DNA of 64,000 bases, taken from the NCBI GenBank assembly GCA_019671135.1, contig JAHRHY010000012.1:1612001-1676000 (forward strand), in the 5' to 3' direction. The notes under the pieces are model-generated. The model was not told the DNA's origin, made no database searches, and was given only the letters and a program-made list of their open reading frames with translations. Shown here piece by piece: positions 45,813-57,300 of the stretch. Source of the DNA: Linnemannia hyalina (Eukaryota > Mortierellomycota > Mortierellomycetes > Mortierellales > Mortierellaceae). How positions within the stretch are numbered: position 1 is the stretch's first letter; the number at the start of each line of letters is the position of its first letter. Both the position numbers and the translations under genes were made by a program.

Positions 45813-46346
45813 ATAAACAAAAAACAACACACCATTTTTTCTACGCATTTTTTTTTTTTTTTTTTTTACCCAACGCCACACCCCTAGCAAATCAACAAGC
45901 TGACAAACATTCACTCGCCTTGCTCTTTGTTGCCCTTTTTTTTCTAGCACACACATCATTTCCCATTCTATCGCCACACATTAATTCATTTAGCAGCTTT
46001 TTCTATCAATACACTACTCATTTTTTTTCTTTCAACCACTACTTCTAAAGTGCCGTATAGAAACCGATATGAAGCTCAAAGAAGGATGTGAACATTTTTT
46101 ATTAGGTGTGTTTTTTGAAATAAGGTAATAGAAGAAAAAGGAAGAGAAAAAAAAAAACTTTTGTGCTGGTCTGTCGAGCGAATAAGCAAAGGTGTTATAG
46201 TAGTGCCCAACAGGAATCCAACAGTGTGTGTTTTTACAAAGCAAATAATAAAAAAAGCGAAAAACAATGGAGAGAGGGGGAAAGAGAATGTTCACACCGG
46301 TAAGAAGTAATAAGCAAAGGTACGCAAAAAATAATTAAGTATGGGA
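45813..46346. terminator. Convergent 3' regions of NC2-beta and the C2H2 gene
   Basis: 534 bp between two converging stop codons. AATAAATAAA overlaps and follows the NC2-beta stop (45808-45817). T-rich (45846-45867) and A-rich tracts follow. No gene is seen. Confidence 0.5.
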
Positions 46347-49300
46347 TTAATACCCATGATGAGCTCGCTGGAAGGTGGCAGACCGAGAACCATGCTCGTC
46401 ATAATACCCAACACCACCCTCGTCCCGACGACGCGCCTGCATCTCGTCTACCTCCTCGCGGGAAGAGTAGCTACCTCCTTCCATCGCGAGTCCAGGAGGT
46501 CGCTCGGCACCAGCAGAGTAAGGGTACCGAGGACCACTGCCCTCATACGATCGACTGGTGTCGATGATCGGCAACCGGTGGCCAGGAGGAGACACTGACC
46601 GTCTCTCTTCCCGAAGTACCATCTTGGGATCACTCGCGTACCGAGTGCGTCTCATGGCTGCCGCATCGTAGTCCATCATGCTTTGCGATCTTGTGGGTCT
46701 GTAATCTCGTCCATTAGGGTCTCCTGAGGTCTTGATAGGGGGTGGGATCGATCCTGAAGGGTGTTCCCGCTCGTGGAACGATCCTCCGCCGACGGAAGGC
46801 GCGGGGTACATCCTGTCGACTCCAACCATACCACTCACACTGTGACTCCGCTCAGACACAAGTGACGACGACGCAGCCGCCTCGACCGCGACAGGGGAAC
46901 GACCCGTCGACATAGTCGACGAAGCCGGGGGCATATTGGACCCTGCAGATTCATATCGAGAGCGAGGATCCTGCATTCCCTCCGCGCCATGGAACGACCG
47001 TGATCGTTGTTCGTTCCAAGAACCAACTCGATCCATCTCGGCCGTCGCCGTGCTCCTTCGGTAAGGGTCACTCGACCGCATAGGACCCGCTGGTGACATC
47101 GGGCCACTGGATCCTCGATGATGGCGCTCAGCACCGCCGCTGCCGTGTTCAAGGATGGGGTAAGGTGAGCTTCCGTAGCGAGACATGGACCGGATCGAGC
47201 TCTTTCTGGGGTCGTCATGCGGAGATGGTGGAGGATGGCCTCTTGACCAAGACTCGACCGGAGAATGAGGAGGCTGCATTGGTGATGGATCCTGTGGGTG
47301 GGGTGGTAAAGAAGAGGACCACGTTGGATGGCGGAGACGAGCGTCTTGCGAAGAAGGTGGTGGGTTGCTCCATCCCCAGTGTGCAGAGGGCGGACCAGAT
47401 CGGGTGTGCCATTCTGCCTGTGCTGACTGAGGGCCAGGTGAGCGGCGGATATCCTTGGGCGAGGTTGGGTAGTCTGCAGGCAAGTGAGTTGCTGAGCGAG
47501 GACGATCTATTTCATGACGGTAGCCGCCTCCGTATCCTGGGCTACCTCGGGGGTACTCATCCACGGGCGATGAAACGGGTTCTTGAGTATATCCTTGTCC
47601 CTGTGCATGCCCCATCCACGATTCACCCTCGCGAACTACGGGTGCCGTTGCTCTCCTCTCCAGATGCTTCGTAGGTCGCATGGGCATGTTGCCGGTCTGG
47701 ATCGTCAGTGGAGATGAAGGGCCATAGTTATAAGCCGAATGCGAGTATGATCGTGCGTGAGACTGTCCCGAGACCTCCTTGCCGCCTTCAGATGCTGCGA
47801 CTGGGCGGTCGGCAAGGTGGACGAAGCTCATAGGAGTGGCGCTTGAAGAGTGTCTTGCATGTGGGCTACGCTCCTGGTCCTCCTTGTCAAACTTTGATGT
47901 TGAGTCCGAGGCTCGAGGTGTGGGGTGTGCCTCTTTGATAGCTGAAGCACTCGAGGCTGTAGCAGTAGAGACATGACCTGCGTTAGCGGCAGCGGTACTG
48001 ATGGTAAGAGGACGCTCCCTTTCCTGCTCAGATACTCCGGTCGTTGAGGCCGCTTTGGCCTTGTTGCTGACGGTGGTTGGAGATTTTGGCGATGGGAGAG
48101 CAGGTGATGGATCTACCTTGGCTCCAGCGGCTGTAGCAGAACTAGTTGAGCTCTTTGATGTCGGTTTAGTCTCGTTCCCTGCGTTCTGATCCTCTGCATC
48201 TAAGTCGGGAAAGTCCTCGTCCTCCTCTAGCATGTCCTCTTCGTCGTCATCGCCGTCCTTCTCGCCTTGTTCTGCGTTTCCAGGCAAGGGACCGGGGTAT
48301 CCACTACACCGATTATGGCCGAAATCCAGGCGCAAATGTCTCGTCAGGGCATCTTGGCGGACAAAGTTCCGGTGGCACTCTGGACAACTGTAAGGCTTGA
48401 TTCTCCAGTGTGTACGCATGTGTCGATTGCAATCATGCAGCCTTGAGAAGGCCCTAGCGCTAATATTTTTGCAAAGGGGAAAAAAGGGGGGCAAGTGAGA
48501 GACAGAGAGAGAGAGAGGGAGAGTGAGAAAGACGTTCTGGGTTGGATGAGTTTCAATGCCTTCATCCTTTTGCAATGCTGCAATGCGATGAAACGGGTGG
48601 ATGATACGATCTCGATTCAAGTAAGATTGAAATGCTGCACGGTTCCCCTTTTCCCCCCATTTGTCGTCTCTTCCTCGTTTGGTTTTCCTGCGTCTCTTTT
48701 TCCCTTCTTTTCCCACCTCGCTTTCATCATGCACAAAGGCATACCACGTTGTTCCTTTTTTCTTGTTGTCTTTGTCTCTGCCCAGTCTTCCCCGCCAGAT
48801 AATCTGTCCCGCGCAAATAAAGTAAACAAAAACGCTGTCTCTTTCCTTCTTCCCTTGATACGATACTTGGCCAGGCCCTCGCTTTCTTTTTGTCCATTTT
48901 CATCTGGTCAGCTGTGCACCCCTGGGCATGCCATCGATTTTTTTTTTATCGCAAACGTCACGAACCAGCCTAATGCCCCTGGTCAAAAGCGCGCCCTGGG
49001 CTAGGGCCTCTCCACCTGATTTGTTCCAATGGCTGTGTGCCAGACACTAATCCATAATGCATAAAATGGAACGCCCATGTCTCTGTCTTTCATGTTCTTC
49101 AAGGTATACCCGGCCCCTTTCTCCTCTACCTTGGCATGCACCTGCCTCGTTTGCTTCATGTCTTGCTTAGCCTGTTTTACCCCCAATTTTTTTTTTCTTT
49201 CTCCATCTTCTCTCTCTTCCTCCCGCTCTTTTCCTTTTGTTTTGCACCATTCCCTGCAAAGATTCAATCCCGTCATTTTCCACTTACCAATGAGCAAAAG

Positions 49301-52300
49301 AACAGACAAATGGTCGTTCTTGCGTATGCGTCCGTTGGTGGGACTTCAGGTTGAAGGGACGCGTGAAATACTTGTCACACTCTGGACACTTGTGCTTCGC
49401 AGGCGTCGTTCGCTTCTTGCTGCTGCCATTGTTCACAACCACGCTGCCCGGAGGAGCCGGTACCAACACTGCCGATGACGAAGCTGCTGACGATGATGCT
49501 GCCGAAGCTGCCGATGATGCTGACAATGAAGTCGCCGCCACTGCCGGTACCGAACTTGTTGCTGGTGTCGTAGGTGTAGGTGCCGCTACAGATACTGGCG
49601 CAGACACAGGAGCGGTTGACTGGGATGGCGAATGGACGTTTGCACTGTGAGGACCTGCACTCAATGGAGGTTGGTTGCTCCTGTGGCCCCCAAAATGAGG
49701 AGACCCCATGTCGGTATGGATCGTGGGGCGTCCTCCTGGGGGTGGTGGCGGCCGGTGACGCATGTCATCCCATCCATAGGAGGCTTGGTCGTCCCTTGGA
49801 TGCCCTCTGCTGCCTTCGCCAGGCCGTCCGTCACTGGCATCCATTGGACGAGGGAGAAGACTTGGCAAGGGCCGCGCCGAAAGAGATTGAGGGCGGCCAC
49901 CAGGATTATGTTGCTGTTGGTTAGGTTGTGGCTGTTGCTGATGATGATACATTGAATCCTGGTAAGATCCGCTGCTGTGGTATCCTGTAGGATCGCCCCC
50001 AGAAGGAGCTCCTCGATGATGAGGATAATAGCCGGCCGAGGACGAAGATGACGAAGGCTGGTCGTGGTGACGCTGGTGCTGCTGCCGGTACCGTTCAGAG
50101 TCAGGGTCCTCCATATGTTGATCGACGCGATCTTTGTCAAGAGACTCGACATTCCTCTCGCGATATTCGAGGTGTCTCTTGCTTCCCTTGTGCACCATAT
50201 CCAACCTATTGTGTCCTTGTTCCGAGTCGGGCTCCTTTTTCACGGGGAGGTGTATCATGTTGTTATTGGTGTTTTTGTTTGTGCTGTCTTTGTCAGCGGG
50301 AAGATCGTTTCTCGAGTGGTTCAGATGTCCGTTAGAGGACCCTGAATCCTGGCTGTTGTTGTTTGAGTAGGGTTCACCACTGTCGTGTGAGGGGTGGTGC
50401 TGTGGTTGATTCTGATGATTATGTTGTTGATGGTGTTGGGGCCAGTGGTCAGTGTGTGACGACGGACTGAAGTTGTAAGGCTTTAACCGCAACTGAGGGT
50501 CGAAACCTGCTTGGATGGGTAGGAAAAGGAGGATATTTACAATGTGGGATGGAGATTGAGGTAGAGTAAAGGGGAATATAAAAAAGCGCAATTGAGTTGT
50601 AGGAAATGAACGTGGGAAGACACAGTGATTTGAGCGAGAGGGAGGTGGTGAATATGTAAGAGGAAGAAGGTTGGATGGGTGAAGGAGTGAAGAAGGGTGA
50701 GGGTAGGGAGTGGAGGGAAGGAGAATGAGGGATGAGGGTGGGAATAAGAGGGGAGAGGAAAGGGAAGAAGGGAGAATGGAAAGAGGGAGAGAAGAGGGAG
50801 AATAAGAGAGGAGTGAGCAAACGAGTGGATACAAAGACAAAAAAAAGAATACGAGAACACAAACGAGAAAGCAGAGTAGAGCAAATATAAAATATGATAG
50901 GATTGGGACGAAAACAAACAAACAAACAAACAACAAACACGCAGGTGAAAACCATACAAACAAAATAACAGAAAAACAAAATAACGACAAGAAAGGGAGA
51001 TGGGAAGAAGAAGGGAGGAAGGAAAACAAGGGTCCAGTTATGAAAAAGGGGCAGACATGAAGAAAGATGAGGAATAAAAAATAAAGGAACGAGAGGAACA
51101 AAAGGAGAAGGAAGAAAAAAAATAAAAGAGATCGATCGATATCGGATAACGGATCACGGATGCAATTGTCGTTGGTTCATGTGTTGTTGTTATTTGATGG
51201 TATGGTTGGGTCGGATGAAAGTGAAGAGAAAAAGGGGATGAGAGTAAAGTTGGAGAAGAAAAGAAACGAAACGGTTAGTGTCAAGAGCGAATGTTCCGTT
51301 TAGTAAAACGATGAAAGGAGAAGAGAACGAGAAGAGAGAAGAAAAAGAGAAATGGTGACAAAGCAAGGAAACACACACAGGAGAGAGTAGGAGGGAGAGA
51401 GCAGAGTTGTATGAACGACAATCACAGGGAATAAGGGAAAAGATGAGTAGAGGAAACATGAGGAGATGACAGCCATAGTAAACATACTGCCTGCCTGCAT
51501 TGTGAATGAACGATGGACTACTACTCGATACACGAAAAACACAAACAAACAAAATAATATCCCATTGGAGTGAGCAGTAGCCGTTTTATTCATCTGAGCA
51601 TTGCTTCTGTTTGTCTGATGCTTTGCTTGACTGGCTGCTGGGTTGCCTGTAGACTAACATCCCTCTCTCACCGCACTCGCTCTCCCTCTTGCTCTCTCTT
51701 GCGCTCGCTCGTGCTAGTCCGTTCTTTCTTTGTTCTCGCCCTCTCCTTGCTCCCCCCCTCTCTCTCTCTTCTTGTTCGATTTGTCCTTCGCTCGCGCCCA
51801 TGCTCTCAGTCCTCTTATGTTTTTTTTCTTTCGTATGTGTCCATGCCCACTTTGTGCGCGTGCGTATGCAACTGCTCTCTTTCATTTTTCATTGCGGATG
51901 ATCGGTCCATCGGTAGTGCTTATTTTTGGTCGAGTGTGTGTGGGTGTATGGGTGTATGGGTATGGAAAGAGAGAGGGGTGAGAGCGGAGGATGAGAAGAG
52001 GGTTGAAGGAGATTTGACACCTGGTAGTATAAGATTCAATTGCATGAATAACAGGTACGTTGTAGCAGCGGTTGGTAGGAGGTAGTAACTGCGAACAGGG
52101 ATACAAAAAAGGAGAAGAAGTTGCGAATGAAGAACGGAATGAGAAGGAGGAAGAGGAGGAGTACGTACCCTGGGAGTTGTTGGTGTTGCTATTGTTGTTG
52201 GTGTCAGAGGTGTGCATGGTGGTTGAGGGATGTTGTTGTTGTTTTGAGGGAGAGTGGGGGCGATGCGAAGAGGGATGGTCCTGTGCTAGGTGCTGTGCGT

Positions 52301-52745
52301 GGTGCTGCTGCGTAGTATGCTGTTGTTGTTGCTGCGAGGAGTGCTGCTGCTGCTGCGAGTTTTGAGAGGAGTGGTGCAGTGGTGGCTGTGGGGCGGGCGA
52401 TTGCGGTCTAGACCCTTGGAGATTATTATTACTATGTGTGGGATGTTCCTGTCGAGAGGAGGAAAGGGGCTGTTGAGGTTGCGGCGAATACAATGTATGC
52501 AGCTGATGATATTGCTGTTGTTGTTGCAGCTGCTGGGAGGAAGAGTACCGATACTGCTGCTGTTGCTGCTGTTGCTGCTGTTGTTGCTGTTGTTGCTGTT
52601 CCTGACGCAGTTGAAGATAACGCTGCTGTTGTTGATATTGGTGTTGTTGCTGAGGAGACAATCCAGAGGTTGAATTAATAGTGGTAGTGGTCGAGACCGC
52701 GGAGTGTAGGACGGGCTTGACGGAGAAGCTGACGGATTTGACCAT
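46347..52745 (-). CDS. Large C2H2 zinc-finger transcription factor with Gln-rich N terminus (Crz1-like fingers)
   Basis: Exons on the minus strand: 52169-52745, 49288-50506 and 46347-48459, giving 1302 residues from the first available ATG; introns are 1662 and 828 nt. Three adjacent fingers lie at residues ~563-648. Finger 1 uses Cys566, Cys569, His582 and His586 ([22 protein letters not shown]). Finger 2 is split by intron 2 and uses Cys594, Cys599, His612 and His616 ([20 protein letters not shown]). Finger 3 uses Cys624, Cys627 and His640, with the next His only at 647, an unusual spacing. The [10 protein letters not shown] finger and ERPF linker recall calcineurin-responsive Crz1-type factors, but orthology is not shown. 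The N terminus has long Gln runs; the C-terminal ~650 residues are acidic, then Ser/Pro/Arg-rich. A frame open upstream of 52745 has coding-like composition, so an earlier exon or non-AUG start is possible. Confidence 0.85.
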
Positions 52746-54373
52746 GTGGGAGGTAGTGGTGACTTTCCTTTTGGCGTTTCTGGGCTCGGACGAGACAAAG
52801 GCGGCGGTATGGTGTCGGTGACTGAATGGGGTCGTCGCAGCAGACGAGGAGAGAGTATGGGAAGGAGGTGACAGGAGGACGCCAGAGGGGACACGCACAG
52901 CCGAAGCTGGAGGAGTTGGAGGCGTCGTTGTTGAGGTCGTCACTGTGTTGGTGGTGTTTCGGTTGGCGTGGGGGTGGGTGAAGAGGGAAAAAAGAGGGTC
53001 GGAAATAAAGAGTACTTTATGACGAGACTCTTTTTTAATTTTGGTTGTTGGTGGGTGCTGACTGTTGTTGGGAGAAGAGGGGGGAAGAGACAGCGGAGGG
53101 ATTGGTATGGGTGGGTGCCGAGGCTGTACTTGTTGTTTTGCTGTGTAGGAGGCGCGAAGTTAACGAGTGCAGCTCAAAGCACACAGGCAGGCCGGGGTTA
53201 CAAAAAATTGGAGATGTAGTTATTGTTGTTATTGTTGTTGTTGTTGATGATGGTTGGTTGGTTTAACCGACAGAAACTGTTTTGCCGAGGGAAGAAAAGG
53301 AAGAGAGAAAAGGAAGAGAAGGAAAGGAGGGGAGGAGGGATGGAAGAGCGAGGGATGGAAGAGCGAGGGAGCGTACCAGGATGAGGGGGGGATGAGATAA
53401 GAGGATTGGCCGGGAGACGGGAGATTAAAAAGAGATGGGATGTATGAAAAACAAAGAAGGGAGAGTGGTTTATGGAGACAGAGAGAGAGTAAGGGAGCGA
53501 GAAAGTAAATAGTAAAGAGAAGAAAGACGGCGATGGGAAAGGGAGGAGCCGGGATGGAGACCCTTATTCGTCTGTCTGTCTGTCAGGGATTATTATTAAA
53601 AAGAAGAGGAGGGGAAGAAAATAAATGCAACAAAAGTGGAGGTTGAAAAAGGAGAAATGGGAAGAGAGGAGAAGAGGAGAGAGAAGAAGGGAAGGGAAGG
53701 AAGGGAGGGAAGGGAAGGAAGGGAAGGAAGGAAGGGAAGGAAGAAAGGAAGAGAGGGCGCAAAGGGAGGAAAAGGTAAAGAAAAGAAAAAAGAAAAAAAA
53801 AGAAAACCTGTAAATGCGGCTGTGCGGACACACGCCAGCCAAACCAGGTGAGACTGAGAGAGAGTCGATTAGAGTAAAGGGCAAATCAAATAACAAAAAA
53901 AGTAAATAAAGACGATGCGATAGTCGATATGAAGAGATGATTTCCTCTCCTTGTTTATGTTGTTTTACGAGTGTGGTTGGATTGTAGAGTTGTGTATGTG
54001 TCCAAGTGTATCTGTGTAGTGAGCTCACAAACTGAGATAGAAAAAAAACAGACTGCGAAAGGAATGGGTAACGAGAACGAGCGAGGACAAGAACGATAGA
54101 GGGGCAGAACGAGAGCCAAGAACAAACACAACAACAGCGCCACTTTCTCTTCTTCGAGAAAGATGATGTTGACAACAAACAAATGATGATGGCAAAAGAC
54201 AAAAAGAAACACCGCCTTTCCACGAGATGAGATGAGGGATGACGAGGCGAGCAAGAAAGAGTGGATGAAGATGAGATGAGAGATGTGGAGGCCAGAAGGA
54301 GTGGAAGGAAAAAAACAACAGGAATGAGAGACGGGAATAAGGGAAGAAAGTAAATGAGTAAGGAAGGCACCAT
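52746..54373 (-). promoter_or_regulatory. AUG-free upstream region of the C2H2 regulator, probable long 5' leader
   Basis: Read on the minus strand there is no ATG between the one at 54373 and the proposed start at 52745, about 1.6 kb. The strand is strongly pyrimidine-rich, which lowers the expectation but does not make zero likely. The first ~200 nt upstream of 52745 remain in frame and encode Thr/Pro/Ser-rich sequence (PPTPPASAVRVPSG), so coding may extend upstream via a non-AUG start or an exon not seen. Confidence 0.45.
53337..53366. repeat. Perfect 15-bp tandem duplication
   Basis: gggatggaagagcga occurs twice head to tail inside the purine-rich leader region. A (GGAA)n-type array follows at about 53690-53745. 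Confidence 0.9.
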
Positions 54374-57300
54374 ATGGAGTATGGACCTATTGCTCGTAGT
54401 AGCTCAGCAGGGGTCGAGTTGGAAGGGAAGACGAGGAGAAGGTTGGGGATTAAAGCATGCATTGCGGACGACTATAGTAAAAAAGAAGGAAAAATGCAAT
54501 GCTGCAAGAAAACAGGATTCAATTGATTCACGTCTTTCTTAATTTACTCGATTCAATTCAATCCGCCGTATTATAAACCTCATTTCTATGGCGGAAGGCA
54601 GGGTAAGAATCTCATGTCCTGTTGCTATTTTATTTATTCTTTTGTGTCTGTGTTTTGTTATGTGTATGTATGGTGAGAGCCAAAAGAACACTCTCTCTGT
54701 CATTCATTTTTAACCTATTTCCTTGTGGTGTCCATTATATTTTACTCAGTCATTGGAGAAGGACCTTATCCATTGTCGACTCATTGGTGTCGTGTTCGCC
54801 AGTAGAAGATGGTGACGCGCTGGTAAATCTCGCTGGAGGGTGGGGCGTAGCAAAGAGTTACAACGTGCAATGTTCCATCAGTTGACGCGTTTAGACTCAC
54901 TTACTGATCAAAGGCGCGAAATAGAATACACGCCGGTCATTAAAACAAGTACAACAATCGGCGACCCTACTTTCACTGACGCGTCTGCAAAAGTAGCAGC
55001 ACGACCCTGGATGATACAAAAAGAAACATTAACAACCATCATTCACAGCCTGCCATAAATTTCTTCTGCTTCTTTTTCGAAATTTTCCATTCTTTCTTCT
55101 TTTTCACCCTTTTTCGAAAGGGAAGGCATGGATGGACGTTTACAACAAAAAACCAAAACATTGCAGAACATAGTCGCCTCCTTCTTTTCGTCGTTCTTTT
55201 CTCGCACATACGTACATACATACACATTCACTCAACGCAACGCATAAACATAGAACCAATTGGCATTGACACATAAGGAAAAGAACGTGGCGCCACACAG
55301 AAAAGGGGGCGGAAATGGACAAAGAAACTACACTTGGACAAAGGGGTTGCGAAAAAGAAACAGCCTTGAAAAAAAAATGAGGAGCAGAGAAAAGTGCAGG
55401 AGTAGGACGGATGGAGAGGGGGTGGGGATGAACGAGGTAGGACGTACAGAGCACAAACACATATATATACAAACATACAAGCATGCAAACACACGCAGGA
55501 AGGGAGGAACAAGCGGGTATTTTGAACGGCATAGTAAGCAAGAGGCATGAAGGAGGTTTGAAAAAAAAAAAACGGAACAAAGGAAAAGGATAAACAGCAA
55601 CGGTAATGATTACAGTGACACAGGAACAACAACGAAGGCGAAGACAACGGGTGGAAGGGAAGTGAGGTAAAATTCGTGACGAGAGGACAAGAATGAACGG
55701 AGGCTACCATCTCCATCCTCTTTCTCATTTTGCTTATTTGTTTTTTCATTCCTGTTCACATTGTTGAGCACAAAACACAAAAAAACATCGACCCAAGAAA
55801 TCGACCCAAAACAAAACAACAACAACGATCATCATCTTCTGATAGTCTTCTTTGCCCTGTCGTGTTGACACAGGAATAACAGGAGAGCCATCAAAATAAC
55901 AACGTTCTTTCTCAGTGTATGCCAGCCGGAAGAAAGAGAAAGAGAGGGCATGTGCACCCGTTCGTTTAGAACAAAAAAGTAGATGGGACCCCAGCTCTCT
56001 TATTTCAGGTTTTCGGTACGCTTATTCCTCTTTTATTCGTGCCATTATTGTGAATGGAGAAAAGAGCATTAACCACCTCAAAAGAAAACACACTTGCCTG
56101 CAAACGCGTCTTTTTTAATGCAGTGTCTGGATCGTTGAGGTCTCAAAAAAAAAAAAAGGTGAACGAAATACAAAAATGAATGCGACATGTACGATGATGT
56201 ATTGATTCCCTGTCCGATGTGCCCATTGCTCCTGCCTTGTTTTGCTTTCCCGCCTGCCTATTCCGTCCTGTCTGTCTGCCTGTGGTGCGCTTGCTCTGCT
56301 TTTTTTGCTTTGTGTTGCGTTTCGTTTTCTTTGCGGATGGTAAAGAGGATCTGTGAAGAAAAAAAGGGGAAGGGGGTCAAAGTCAAAGGGGACGTATCCT
56401 GTGTCTGCTATGCATCAAGACAAAAAAAAATCGCAGCTCAGCCAAAAAATTAAAAATTAAAAAATAAAAATTAAAAAAAGTCCTTCGCTTCGCGGGGGGT
56501 GTATTTTGTATGCTCTTCGCCCTTCTTTTTTTTTAGACGATGCATAACGCGCGTATGCATATGCCGCAAGCGTGCGAAGTAAAGCAGAACAACATGCGTA
56601 GGGTGGATGGGGTTCCGCATAGCCATTTTTTGTTGTTGATGTCATTCTTATGTCCGTCCATCTGTCCGTCACTCTCACTCTCTCCCTCTCTTTTTCCCTT
56701 TCACCCTCGCATTCCTCATTCCTCGCCCTTATTTATCAATACCACCCCCTGGTTCAGCTGCTCCTCATCACGTCTTTCGCCCAATCTCGATGTCCCTTTG
56801 TGCACACCTGCCGCCCCTCTCTTTTTCCCTCCTCTTTTCTCCCCTCCTCTTTTCTTTCTCATTACTACGTTTCTATCGCTCTCCTGCCCTCTTCTTTTTC
56901 ACTCCCCTTGTTTTCTTGTTGAAAAATGCGCACGAGTAGCTACCTCACAACTCCTTTTTTTTAAGTGCGAAATTCTGTCTTGTGTCCCTCCTCATCTACC
57001 TTTAGTTTCTTATTTCTTTGCATTTTGCAGATCTTGCACAACTCAACCCTAGTCAAAAGGTACTTCGTGAACACAACAGGGTCTAGACCTCGAGTGAGTT
57101 GAAGACCAAACAAGTTCACGCGAGGGTTTTGCTATTTGGTAGAAGAGGTTTCGGAGGGTTTTTTTTTCTTTTTTGAACCAAACGCTGAAATTATGCTCTT
57201 TCGTGGGGGGGGGTGTTATGAAGATGGGAATACCAAGGAGCCAACAGGAGGGTGAGAAAAAAACACGACGAGATAAAAAACGGCGAGACGAAAAGGTCAT

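Noticed and set aside
49288..51101. A 605-codon minus-strand ORF with a ~200-residue hydrophobic, multi-pass-like N terminus
   Set aside because: The hydrophobic part (above 50506) is the translated pyrimidine-rich intron of the C2H2 gene; a clear acceptor at 50507-50509 and phase match to the exon ending at 52169 show that only 49288-50506 is coding.
53564..54373. 269-codon minus-strand ORF rich in Phe, Ser and Leu
   Set aside because: Pyrimidine-tract artefact in the AUG-free region; no motif, and it contains the (GGAA)n array on the other strand.
19173..54902. A shared 14-mer (atcagttgacgcgt) in both deserts at about 19175 and 54887
   Set aside because: In a 64-kb window several chance 14-mer matches are expected; flanking bases do not match.
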